NCBI GenBank assembly: GCA_963576735.1
Contig: OY755187.1
Coordinates: 8,432,001 to 8,496,000, forward strand
Length of the DNA: 64,000 nt
Reading direction: 5' to 3'
DNA from: Bedellia somnulentella
Taxonomy: Eukaryota > Arthropoda > Insecta > Lepidoptera > Bedelliidae
Shown: positions 20,904 to 29,668 of the stretch, piece by piece
Numbering within the stretch: the first letter of the stretch is position 1
How the letters are laid out: every line of letters starts with the position of its first letter
The notes under the pieces: generated by a model
The model's database searches: none
What the model was told of the DNA's origin: nothing
What the model saw: only the letters and a program-made list of their open reading frames with translations
Position numbers and translations under genes: made by a program

Positions 20904-21219
20904 AACGGTGTTCTCTTAATTTGCAATGAACGAACAAACGCACACACGGCCTTTTGTTCTACAGTAGAACGACAAAAAGCAATATTTATATTTTTGAATA
21001 TTATATTTTTTTTCGTTTCACACCGTAGTTCATTCTTTTGTCTATCAATTAGCACTAAAAAAAGGTCTCTATGCAAAGGCCTAACCGCGTGCGCGCAGGT
21101 AAAGAACCGGTCATTAGTTGCTCTTAGGAACACGTTTATGTCGGTTGTGAGAAAACGGTATTTTAAAGTTTTTTTTTCTTACATAAAAGTTCAACGAAAG
21201 TTAAATTTTTTGCCTGGAA
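20904..21219. other. Upstream flank of the Transib-like gene
   Basis: No gene is readable. It should contain the left end and promoter of the Transib copy, but I could not identify a convincing CAC-starting terminal repeat apart from a weak 'CACAACGGTG' near 20899. Confidence 0.35.
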
Positions 21220-22258
21220 ATGGAAGCTAGTGGTAAGTTCTTGATATTCAATGTATTTTTACTTAAATAAATCTACCTATGTTGTTGTTAGGTACAGTGT
21301 TAGTAGTATATAAAAAAATGAGGAGTTTTTTATTTTAATATTTGGTTATGTTTATTATATACGTCTTAATGATGTTATTATATCATAACATCGTAATGTA
21401 ACTATTAAATTCACTATATAAGTTTGTTTCAAGTGCTCAAATCTGCCCCCATCATAATTATGACGTTTTGTTTACAGGTAGTCGAACGTCTGGAAGCGGG
21501 CCAGACCCAGCTACTGTTTCTTTTTCACGGAAAGAGTTATTATCTCATCTCCAACGTAATAAATATCTGAGCCTAGGAAATACTCAATGTGTAGAACACT
21601 TATGTGACTATGTTGTGAGTAAGTTGAGTGAAAACGAACGATATATAATAAAAAAGACTTTGCAGAAAAATATGAAGAATTTTGTTACTAGTTTGCTAAT
21701 GAAATATCGTAAATGCAATAGATTTGTTGAGAAACTTTAAATCAAAGAAAAAAAATGGATAGAACAAGAATTTACAATACCTATGACACCACCACGTGAT
21801 AATATTTTGCCAGAACTTCAAAAAGGTAGACCAAAAGTATTTGTTCAACACAGTTCGAAACAAAACAAAAACAAGAGCTGTATCTTCTTTAGTAACTTTT
21901 GAAGACTCAAACAAGTTGGCCTTCGCAACTCAGAAATCTCTGCTTAAATCAGGTAAAATAAATGCAGCAAAGGTAGTCGAAATAGCTGCTTCAGCGACTC
22001 CTAAACGACTTAAAAGGATGAAAGAAGCGGGATTGTCAGGCGAGCATCAGTGTTACGAGTTTAAAGCTTATTCGCCGAATGAAGCACTCGCGTTGATGAT
22101 TGATCGTAGCATGAACAAAGATGATTACATAAAGTTACAACAGGGGGCTAAACTTCGGGGGTGTAATCTTTACCTTTCATACAAAGCTATTCAGAAAGCG
22201 AAACTGGAATGTTATCCCGATTCTAAAACAGTGCGTATTTCGGAAAATGGTGTCGAAT
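21220..22258 (+). pseudogene. Transib transposase N-terminal part, with spliced first exon
   Basis: A short exon (ATG at 21220) ends at a GTAAGT donor (21233). After a 245-bp intron with a TTTACAG acceptor (ends 21477) the frame continues at 21478. The following protein is the N-terminal region of RAG1/Transib-like transposases in insects: 'GRPKVFVQHSSKQNK', 'SPNEALALMIDRSMNKDDY' and 'LECYPDSKTVRISENG'. A TAA at 21738-21740 and a frame change near 21880 break it, and a hAT interrupts it at 22258. The family is recognised from conserved blocks and from the catalytic motifs further downstream. Confidence 0.7.
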
Positions 22259-23254
22259 TAGTGTTGCCCAAACGCAAGAACAAGACGAGACTTAGCCAGT
22301 CTTGGTCTTGGTCTTGCGCCAATACACCTGGTCTTGGTCTTGCGCTCCCAGTCTTGGTCTTGGTCTTGCAGCAAGAGTCTTGCAAGTCTTGCAATTACCT
22401 ATTAGTCTATTACTATTTATTAAAGTTTACTTTAAATCCTAGAAAAACGTATTAGAATTGGAACATTGTGAGCTTGAATGAATATAGCCATAGTAAAGAT
22501 TAAGCAGATTAATAAATAACTGAAGATTTGATAAGAAATTCGAAAAATCAACTGACCTATATGTCGTTTTTCATGAAAGTAACTGGAATTAAAATAATTC
22601 CTTTATTGATAGTACGTTTCCTTGCTTTCTACCGCGCCGCCGCCTCGCCACGTTCCGGCTCTATGATAAGGACGCCGCCGCAAATCAAACAATAATATAA
22701 ACCTACGCTACGCCGCGCCCTATGGCGGCAATCAAATAGTGTCAAATGTTATGATTTCGGCGTGGCGGCAACGATTGTTTTAGATTTCAAAAGAAGCCGC
22801 CGGCGCGTGTATCATAACCATGTACTTCCGAAAAGCGGCAAATTTCTTTGAGAAGTAAGTACAAAACCTTTGATGCCGCATTATCAAAGTGCCGATGGTT
22901 AAAACATAACTATGCATGCACTCAGTTTGATTTAATAATATTTTTATTCGCTATGTTTATGGTATTAGTCGTAATGCGCATAGGTCCAGTTTTTCATAAA
23001 GAATTCCTAAGCGTACCTACCTATCCACCGAACTGTTACACCTAACTACTCAGTGAAATAGCGCTAAGTCCTAGCTGCAAGACGCAAGAGTCTTGCAGGC
23101 TATGTCTTGTTCTATCTAAGTCTTGCACGGTCAGTCTTGGTCTTGGTCTTGCTAAAAATACGCGGTCTTGTTCTTGGTCTTGGTCTTGCAAAAACGCAAG
23201 AACAAGACCAAGACTGCAAGACCAAGACTGAATTTGGGCAACACTATGTCGAAT
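22251..23254. mobile_element. Non-autonomous hAT element with GTCTTG subterminal repeats
   Basis: The element spans 22259-23246. It begins TAGTGTTGCCCAAA and ends with the exact reverse complement, and TGTCGAAT is duplicated at 22251-22258 and 23247-23254. Both ends carry dense runs of (GGTCTT)n/(CAAGAC)n-like repeats for about 130 bp. The interior (about 22420-23050) shows no transposase. Without it the Transib frame reads through at the insertion site. Confidence 0.9.
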
Positions 23255-23434
23255 GTACTCTACAAAGCTTGTTGGACATGACATTGGATAGGTTGACTGT
23301 TGTTCAAAAAGATGTTTTCGCTCGAATTAAAGAAGATGACGTAGATCAAGTGAAAGTGCTGTGCAAATGGGGTTTTGATGGAAGTGGAGGACATAGAATC
23401 TACAAACAAAACTTCAGGGACTCTTCTATACTAT
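23247..23434 (+). pseudogene. Transib transposase fragment with first catalytic aspartate
   Basis: The frame reads through 'LQSLLDMTLDRL' and 'CKWGFDGSGGHRIYKQNF', whose DG is the first acidic residue of the RAG1/Transib triad. It stops at 23434 where gypsy element C is inserted. The same region is found at 44204 and 45512 in two further copies. Confidence 0.75.
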
Positions 23435-23554
23435 TGTAGTGGTAGTATACAACATGTATCTATATAATGTATTCTGTGTAACCATAACAATAAATAAACA
23501 GTTCTATACGAGCACTCAAGTGTTTCATTCGTCTCCACGACACACCTCCGTATA
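23435..23554 (+). repeat. 5' LTR of element C (120 bp)
   Basis: TGTAGTGGTAG...CTCCGTATA is identical to 29131-29250 and unusually short for a gypsy element. It contains AATAAATAAA as a possible polyadenylation signal. It must also carry the promoter, although no clear TATA-initiator pair stands out. Confidence 0.93.
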
Positions 23555-23575
23555 TGGCGACCCTGCCAGAGAGGC
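23555..23575 (+). promoter_or_regulatory. Element C primer-binding site (tRNA-Arg-like)
   Basis: TGGCGACCCTGCCAG starts at the first base after the 5' LTR. Its complement ends in ...CTGGCAGGGTCG-CCA, compatible with the 3' end of an arginine tRNA (isotype from memory). Element D has the same 15 bases. Confidence 0.7.
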
Positions 23576-23616
23576 GCTGCCGCGCCTTTTAACCAACCGA
23601 ACATTACTTTAAAAAT

Positions 23617-23901
23617 ATGGGAAAATCACAATCGAAAAGTGAAGAGACAATTGTGGTACAAAATTCAATAGGAGGAAATAATGAATCCTATATTGAACAA
23701 ATTAAATTTCATTTATCGGCTACGAATGTGCTCCTACTATTTATCGTTGTAGTGATTGGTCTGTTCCTGATACGATATATTTATAAATCATATAAGGAGT
23801 GTCACACCAGCTGGATCACGAGAGAAATCAACCGAAATGCTGTAAGGTCTTCGTCGAATTCATCATCGCGAATACCACAAGTTCAGCCAGAGCATGTATG
23901 A
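23617..23901 (+). CDS. Small single-pass membrane protein, first ORF of element C
   Basis: The 94-residue protein starts Met-Gly-Lys-Ser-Gln-Ser, which could be myristoylated after loss of Met, although lysine at position 3 is not ideal. It has one strong hydrophobic segment at residues 38-56 ('VLLLFIVVVIGLFLI'), then 'YKSYKECHTSW', a basic stretch, and a Ser/Pro-rich C-terminus. It lies between the primer-binding site and gag, 248 bp before the gag ATG, and has no stop or frame damage in a copy that otherwise looks young, so it is probably maintained by selection. Element A carries a relative at the other end, after pol. I do not know a named family. Confidence 0.75.
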   Translation: MGKSQSKSEETIVVQNSIGGNNESYIEQIKFHLSATNVLLLFIVVVIGLFLIRYIYKSYKECHTSWITREINRNAVRSSSNSSSRIPQVQPEHV

Positions 23902-24149
23902 GAACTTAGATGTGCGCTTCCAGTCTACGCCTATCGGGAAATAGCGGACGGACGGTGTCAGTGACGTTAAATATTGCTAAATAAGTGATGGAGTGAGTTC
24001 ATTTTATTATTTAATTTGATGATTAATTAGATGATTTACATTGAAATAATTATTAGTTTAGATTTTTTTTAACAATATGTGAGCATTTATTTTTACACTA
24101 TATTTTATTGATAAATATTTAGAATATTTTATATCATTAAGGGTTACAT

Positions 24150-25334
24150 ATGGCTAGTACTTTACAAACATTATATTCGAAACTAAAGGATATAAAGACA
24201 TATTTAATTAAAATTGGACCTTCAAGAAGGCAAGGAAAAATATTAACACTTAAGCTAGAAAATGCCAAAACTTTATATGAAGAGTATATTAGTAGTTTAG
24301 AAATTATTGACATAGATATTAAGTCGGGAAAAATATGTTCGGAAACTGTTCCCCACATAGAAAAATATAGTACAAATATTAATCAGTTATATTGTGAAAT
24401 TCTAGATTTGTGTAGTTTAAAAGTGGAAGGAAAAATGGATACTTTCAATTTGAAAACCGCCCTTACCTTATTGCCTTGTATGACCAATGAAGATACAAAT
24501 ATTAAACAACTTATAGACAATATCGAATATTATTCATCAATTTTGTCTTCAAATGAGTGTAAACAAAATTTAATTAATTTTGTACTGAAAAGTAGATTAT
24601 CTCAAGCTGCTAAATTAAAATTACAGTCTAGCTATACCACCGTACAGAGTTTAGTCGCAGATATGCGTTCCGAATTATTGCCAAAAAAGTCTGCAACTGC
24701 GATACAACAAAAAATATTAAAATTAAGACAGAATGAGTCATCTATAGGTGATTACGGGAAAGAGTTGAGTGAGTTATTCGTAGACCTGACGATAACGCAA
24801 GCCAGCGGAAACGAGGACTGTTACAAAATATTAAAACCGATTAATGAAAAATTCACAATTAAACAGTTTGCCGATGGTTTACGGAATCGTAAAATTAGTA
24901 CCATAATTACTGCTAGGAATTACAGCCACCTGAAGGACGCCATCCAAGCCGCCCAAGATGAAGAAATAAATATGGTTCCTGGGGAAATTTTAGGTATGTA
25001 TTCAAATAATACTAACACTTACTATCGCAGTCAAAGGGGACATAGAGGTAATTTTAGGGTATCTCGGTACAACCACGGTAACAGGTACTCATACAATAAG
25101 GTACAAGGACATTCCCATCCGCATCAACTACGTGGAAGATTTCTACCCAGAGGCAATAGTCAGCAGAGAGGACGACAGCCTATGCCGCCGCAAAGACGTA
25201 CGTATTATAATAATAGTTCACGTTATCAAGGAAAACGGAATTCTCATAATTTACACGTTTTCACTGAAAATGAGAAACAGGATTCTTTAAATCATATCCA
25301 GGAAAATTCGTCAGACGAGTTTTTTCGTGACTAA
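24150..25334 (+). CDS. gag: Element C Gag
   Basis: A 394-residue Gag-like protein with a mainly helical first 280 residues (capsid-type, with 'KQFADGLRNRK' near residue 240) and a basic, Arg/Gly/Tyr-rich C-terminal region (about 285-355: 'SQRGHRGNFR', 'RGRFLPRGNSQQRGRQ'). No CCHC knuckle is present; the RG-rich tail probably replaces it for RNA binding, as in some other gypsy lineages. The start is the ATG in 'catATGGCT'. Its last codons read GAG TTT TTT CGT GAC TAA, and pol begins in the +1 frame across them. Confidence 0.82.
   Translation: MASTLQTLYSKLKDIKTYLIKIGPSRRQGKILTLKLENAKTLYEEYISSLEIIDIDIKSGKICSETVPHIEKYSTNINQLYCEILDLCSLKVEGKMDTFNLKTALTLLPCMTNEDTNIKQLIDNIEYYSSILSSNECKQNLINFVLKSRLSQAAKLKLQSSYTTVQSLVADMRSELLPKKSATAIQQKILKLRQNESSIGDYGKELSELFVDLTITQASGNEDCYKILKPINEKFTIKQFADGLRNRKISTIITARNYSHLKDAIQAAQDEEINMVPGEILGMYSNNTNTYYRSQRGHRGNFRVSRYNHGNRYSYNKVQGHSHPHQLRGRFLPRGNSQQRGRQPMPPQRRTYYNNSSRYQGKRNSHNLHVFTENEKQDSLNHIQENSSDEFFRD
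25320..25334 (+). promoter_or_regulatory. Candidate +1 ribosomal frameshift site at gag/pol junction
   Basis: The gag frame reads TTT TTT CGT GAC TAA. Slippage of the phenylalanine tRNA from TTT to TTC over the C at 25326 would enter pol at 25327. Pol has no ATG at its start and overlaps gag by 8 bases, so frameshifting is the simplest way to make Gag-Pol. UUU-CGU is the core of the known +1 site of influenza PA-X. Efficiency is untested. Confidence 0.6.
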
Positions 25335-28300
25335 TAATCATAAAATTTTAACATGCGCTAGTGATTGCTATGTAAATATATTATCACATAGGAATAAAAA
25401 CTATAGTTATCTTATTGACTCAGGAGCATCATTATCAGCTTTGAAATACAAGTACGCGTTGGAGCACAACATTCCAATCCATAAAGAGAGCATGATCATA
25501 AACGGAATCGGGGGAAAAGTACATGCTATAGGATATGTTTATTTAAAGTTACGTTTAGGCAACCGATACGTTAGTCATAAGTTTTATTTATTTAAGACTT
25601 TGCCTATTATAGCGAATGGAATTCTGGGACGTGACTTCATGAGTAGATTTAAAGCTAACTTAGATTTTGGTAACAGTATATTAACGCTATTTATGAATCG
25701 GAGTAGGATAACTTTTACGATTAATAGAAATAGTAGTTACAGTTTTGAAATACCAAAAAGATGCGAGTCGATACATTATATTCCTATTGACTTGAAGGAA
25801 GATTGCATTGTGTGTGCGGAAGAAATTCAGGAAGGTATTTTTTTAGCGGGTTCTGTAGTAAAACCTAGAAACGGTTTGATACCCATAAAAATAATTAATG
25901 TAACAGAAAATGATTTTATTTTATCGAAATTAAAACCAACAGTATGCAAGCTTAGCGATTACAATATATGTTCTTTTGATAGGTCTATTAACAGTGCCGA
26001 TAGAGTTAAGAAATTATTTTCGGAATTGCAATTAAGTCATTTAAGCAAAGATGAACAAACAACTATAAAAAATATGTGCGCGAAGTATGCCGATATATTT
26101 TATCTTTCGGGAGATTCTTTGAATACCACTGATGTGTATACGCATAATATTATGTTAAAGCCTAACACGAGTCCTATTTTTACAAAACCATATAGATTAC
26201 CTTTTACACAAAAGTCGGAAATAAAACGGCAGATAGGGAAAATGTTACAAGAAGGAATAATTGAGCCCAGCAAAAGTGATTGGTCGAGCCCTGTTTTGTT
26301 AGTTCCTAAAAAGACTAATTCAAGCGGAGAAAAACAGTGGCGTTTAGTAGTAGATTACCGGAAATTAAATAATTGTATATTAGACGATAAATATCCTTTA
26401 CCGGATATAACAGAGGTATTAGAATCTTTGTCTGGAAGTGTATATTTCACACATTTGGACTTACATCAAAGTTACTATAATGTTAAATTAGAGGAAAATT
26501 CTAGAAAATACACTGCTTTTTGCTCAGGACAATTTCAAATGACACGAATGCCGATGGGGCTAAAAACTAGTCCAAATTCATTCTCGAGAATGATGAATAT
26601 AGCATTATCGGGTTTAAATCATGAAAAATGTCTGGTATATTTGGATGATCTTATTATATTTGGAAGGAATTTGGAAACTCATAATAAAAATTTGCAGGAC
26701 GTGTTCGAGCGACTGAGAAAAGTAAACCTAAAACTTAATCCGAGTAAATGCGATTTCCTTAAAAAACAAATATTGTACTTAGGCCACGTGATATCTAGTG
26801 AAGGCATATTACCGGATCCAAATAAAATTAAAATAGTTAAAAACTACCCCCTACCATCTAATATTGACGAAGTAAAACGATTTGTAGCCTTCGCAAACTA
26901 TTATAGAAAATTCGTTCCAGATTTTGCTTCTATTTCTAATCCATTAAATGCACTTTGTAGAAAAAATGTTCCATTTATCTGGAGTGAAAAATGTCAAAAA
27001 GCTTTTGAAAAATTAAAACAGTGTATCATTTCGCACCCAGTACTTGATTATCCTGATTTTACAGATAACAATAAATTTATATTACAGACCGATGCATCAA
27101 ATGATGCTATAGGAGCTATTTTATCGAATAGCAACGGTCGGCCCGTAGCTTTTTCTAGTAGGGTATTGAATAAAGCCGAGAAAAATTACCCAATAATAGA
27201 GAAAGAACTTTTAGCTATTGTATGGGCTATAAAATATTTTAGGCCGTATTTATATGGTAAACTATTCACAGTGAAAACCGATCATAGGCCGTTAGTTTAT
27301 CTTTTTAATATGAAAGACCCGTCAAGTAGGTTAACAAAATTTAGGATAGCCTTAGAAGAGTACGACTTTGAAGTAGAGTATGTGAGGGGTTCGGACAACG
27401 CTGCTGCAGACGCATTGTCTCGAATAAGAGTGACCTCGCATGAGTTGAAAGATAATCATGAGTGTGTTAATGTCTTAACGCGAGCTCAAGCGAAGAGGAC
27501 AAAGAGTAGCAAGGTTTCTTTGGGGGATATGGTAAGCACTAGTTCAAGGTCTGATCAGCCGAGAATTGTGAATACACATATAATGCCAAAGGAATCAGTT
27601 GAGCTACAATTCATCGATAAAAATACCTTAAATAAATTAAAAAATGAAAAGTTAATAACTAGCGAAAGTAAAACATTTTGTTACTTAAGATCTAGAAATA
27701 TAATTTACATAAAATATGCAAACTCTGCATCACAAATCTCGCGAGCCGAATTTGTGAAAGAGTTAGACTTATTGTGTGCACAGCTAAGTATAAATGAAAT
27801 ATGCATATTAAAAACAAGTGAAAATGGAATATTTATAAAAAAGCTTGTCGAAGAAATAAGTAAAAATAAGAATAGGTCCGGACCACGAATTTGCATTTTA
27901 AATAATGTAATTAGAATAGAAGAGAAAGATGACAGGCGAGTCATTTTGAATGATTTTCATCTCTTACCCAGCAGTGGCCATGCGGGAATGAGAAGAATGA
28001 CCAACAATATTAGGAAATATTATTATTGGCCTGGTCTAGATAGAGACGTTAAAGAGTTCGTTAAGCGTTGTGAAAAGTGCCAACGCCAAAAACATAGTTT
28101 ACCGGTCAAAGAACCAATGGTTATTACCACGACGGCGAATACAGCATTCGAAAAAATATATTTAGACTTAGTAGGTCCTTTGGGAACGGATAACAACAAC
28201 TACTCGTATATTTTAACATTACAGTGCGAACTTACAAAGTATACAGAGGCATACCCATTAGTGACAAAACAATCTCAAGAAGTAGCAAAATGTTTTATAA

Positions 28301-28956
28301 ATAATTTTATTTTACGTTACGGGATACCACGACAAATAGCTTCCGACAAAGGTAAGGAATTCATTTCATCACTATTTCAAGAAGTGTGTCAAATACTAAA
28401 AATTCAACAATTGAGTTCCACTGCCTACCATCATCAATCTATAGGTGCGCTAGAGGTAACACATAAAAATTTAAAATCATTTCTCCGCATACAAACAGAG
28501 AACCACCCCGAGAGTTGGAGCCAATGGTTACCGTTCTGGTGTTTCGCATACAATACCACTGTCCACTCGGAAACACGTTTTACACCGTATGAACTAGTTT
28601 TTGGTAAGTTATGTTCTTTACCCAACAACTTGACTCATTCCGTAGACCCTTTGTATAACTTTGAGAGTTACCCATGTGAATTAAAGTACCGTATACAAAC
28701 ATCTCAGAAAATAGCGAGAGAAAATTTACTTTCCAGTAAAATAAAGAGGAAAATAGAATATGATAAATATGTTAATCCTATAAGTTACAATGTAGACGAT
28801 TTAATTTTAATTAAAAATGAAGTAGGAACAAAAATGGACGCATTGTATACCGGTCCATATAAGGTAGTTAAGGATATATCGCCAAATGTAAAAATATTAA
28901 ACAATGGAAAAATTGAAATTGTTCATAAAAATAGAACAAAACCTTATTATGTATAA
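25327..28956 (+). CDS. pol: Element C Pol (protease, RT, RNase H, integrase)
   Basis: This 1209-codon frame is uninterrupted. Domains in order: aspartic protease 'YLIDSGASLSAL' (about residue 32) and 'GILGRDFM' (about 98); RT with 'VDYRKLNNCIL', 'MPMGLKTSPNSFSRMM' and 'LVYLDDLIIFG' (YLDD about 438-442); RNase H with 'QTDASNDAIGAIL', 'IEKELLAIVWAIKYFRPY', 'TDHRPLVYLF' and 'ADALSR'; integrase HHCC finger from 'SSGHAGMRRM' to 'CEKCQRQK' (about 880-920), and a D-D-E triad in 'LDLVGPLG' (about 944), 'ASDKGKEF' (about 1004) and 'GALEVTHK' (about 1040). The C-terminus has 'YTGPYKVVKD'. All catalytic residues are present. The frame opens with GTG, not ATG, so it is made as a Gag-Pol fusion. Confidence 0.95.
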   Translation: MTNNHKILTCASDCYVNILSHRNKNYSYLIDSGASLSALKYKYALEHNIPIHKESMIINGIGGKVHAIGYVYLKLRLGNRYVSHKFYLFKTLPIIANGILGRDFMSRFKANLDFGNSILTLFMNRSRITFTINRNSSYSFEIPKRCESIHYIPIDLKEDCIVCAEEIQEGIFLAGSVVKPRNGLIPIKIINVTENDFILSKLKPTVCKLSDYNICSFDRSINSADRVKKLFSELQLSHLSKDEQTTIKNMCAKYADIFYLSGDSLNTTDVYTHNIMLKPNTSPIFTKPYRLPFTQKSEIKRQIGKMLQEGIIEPSKSDWSSPVLLVPKKTNSSGEKQWRLVVDYRKLNNCILDDKYPLPDITEVLESLSGSVYFTHLDLHQSYYNVKLEENSRKYTAFCSGQFQMTRMPMGLKTSPNSFSRMMNIALSGLNHEKCLVYLDDLIIFGRNLETHNKNLQDVFERLRKVNLKLNPSKCDFLKKQILYLGHVISSEGILPDPNKIKIVKNYPLPSNIDEVKRFVAFANYYRKFVPDFASISNPLNALCRKNVPFIWSEKCQKAFEKLKQCIISHPVLDYPDFTDNNKFILQTDASNDAIGAILSNSNGRPVAFSSRVLNKAEKNYPIIEKELLAIVWAIKYFRPYLYGKLFTVKTDHRPLVYLFNMKDPSSRLTKFRIALEEYDFEVEYVRGSDNAAADALSRIRVTSHELKDNHECVNVLTRAQAKRTKSSKVSLGDMVSTSSRSDQPRIVNTHIMPKESVELQFIDKNTLNKLKNEKLITSESKTFCYLRSRNIIYIKYANSASQISRAEFVKELDLLCAQLSINEICILKTSENGIFIKKLVEEISKNKNRSGPRICILNNVIRIEEKDDRRVILNDFHLLPSSGHAGMRRMTNNIRKYYYWPGLDRDVKEFVKRCEKCQRQKHSLPVKEPMVITTTANTAFEKIYLDLVGPLGTDNNNYSYILTLQCELTKYTEAYPLVTKQSQEVAKCFINNFILRYGIPRQIASDKGKEFISSLFQEVCQILKIQQLSSTAYHHQSIGALEVTHKNLKSFLRIQTENHPESWSQWLPFWCFAYNTTVHSETRFTPYELVFGKLCSLPNNLTHSVDPLYNFESYPCELKYRIQTSQKIARENLLSSKIKRKIEYDKYVNPISYNVDDLILIKNEVGTKMDALYTGPYKVVKDISPNVKILNNGKIEIVHKNRTKPYYV

Positions 28957-29130
28957 TAGTATAACAATGTATAATTTCTTCATTTTTTTTTTTCAACAAG
29001 TATATTAATGTGTAATAGTTACTGATGTAACTAATATGTAACCAAACTTTTTTTTTTCTCATTTTTTTAGTGTGTAATCAATGTAATCCTTTCAATATAA
29101 GTTTTTTTTTTATTTTTTTAAGGGGGAAGG

Positions 29131-29250
29131 TGTAGTGGTAGTATACAACATGTATCTATATAATGTATTCTGTGTAACCATAACAATAAATAAACAGTTC
29201 TATACGAGCACTCAAGTGTTTCATTCGTCTCCACGACACACCTCCGTATA
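29131..29250 (+). repeat. 3' LTR of element C
   Basis: Identical in length and sequence to 23435-23554. It is preceded by the polypurine tract and followed by CTAT. Confidence 0.93.
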
Positions 29251-29397
29251 CTATATGGCGATTCGAATATAATTTTATGCAGTGTTGTGCCCTTGGAAAT
29301 AACAACCGAAAATGATCAAGGGAAAATTGTATTTTCGAAGGCTATAAGCTATAAGTGCTTCATCTACACGCTTTTGTCGTCCTTTAATTTTTAGAAT

Positions 29398-29668
29398 TAT
29401 GCGTGAAACAAACTTTCGCCGTGTAGTGTCGGCTTAGAATAGCACTAACCCGTTTCTACCGATGGGTGTACGTAAAAGGCGACTGACGGTATTGGGGCTT
29501 TTAAGGGATTTTTGGGCGATGCGGCTGGAGACCCATCACCAACAACCTTTACTTTACCATCTTTTCCCCACTCATATTTCCAAAAGTGGCTGAGGAATTT
29601 CTAATATCTAGCTCTGGCTACCCCTTCTAGGGGTCTATAGCTGTGAGTATATGTATGCGTGAAACAAA
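29398..29668 (+). mobile_element. SINE-like retroposon copy with 15-bp target duplication
   Basis: Insert 29413-29653 is flanked by TATGCGTGAAACAAA at 29398-29412 and 29654-29668. It starts 'gtgtagtgtcggcttagaat' and ends 'gtgagtatatg', the same family as 4317-4571 in the opposite orientation. It sits inside the Transib pseudogene. Confidence 0.88.

Larger units (their letters stand above)
23431..29254 (+). mobile_element. Ty3/gypsy retrotransposon C, complete and apparently intact
   Basis: LTRs at 23435-23554 and 29131-29250 are 120 bp each and, by reading base by base, identical. CTAT is duplicated at 23431-23434 and 29251-29254. A primer-binding site (TGGCGACCCTGCCAG, 23555-23569) and polypurine tract (aagggggaagg, 29120-29130) stand where expected. 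Three ORFs are open: a small membrane protein, gag and pol. Identical LTRs, complete signals and open frames suggest a very recent, potentially mobile copy. It interrupts the Transib transposase. Confidence 0.93.

Noticed and set aside
20899..20908. Left terminal repeat of the Transib at 'CACAACGGTG'
   Set aside because: Only a weak match to the CAC-type end and no matching right end was found.
25327..25329. Independent start of pol in element C
   Set aside because: The codon is GTG inside the gag overlap; a frameshifted Gag-Pol is more plausible.
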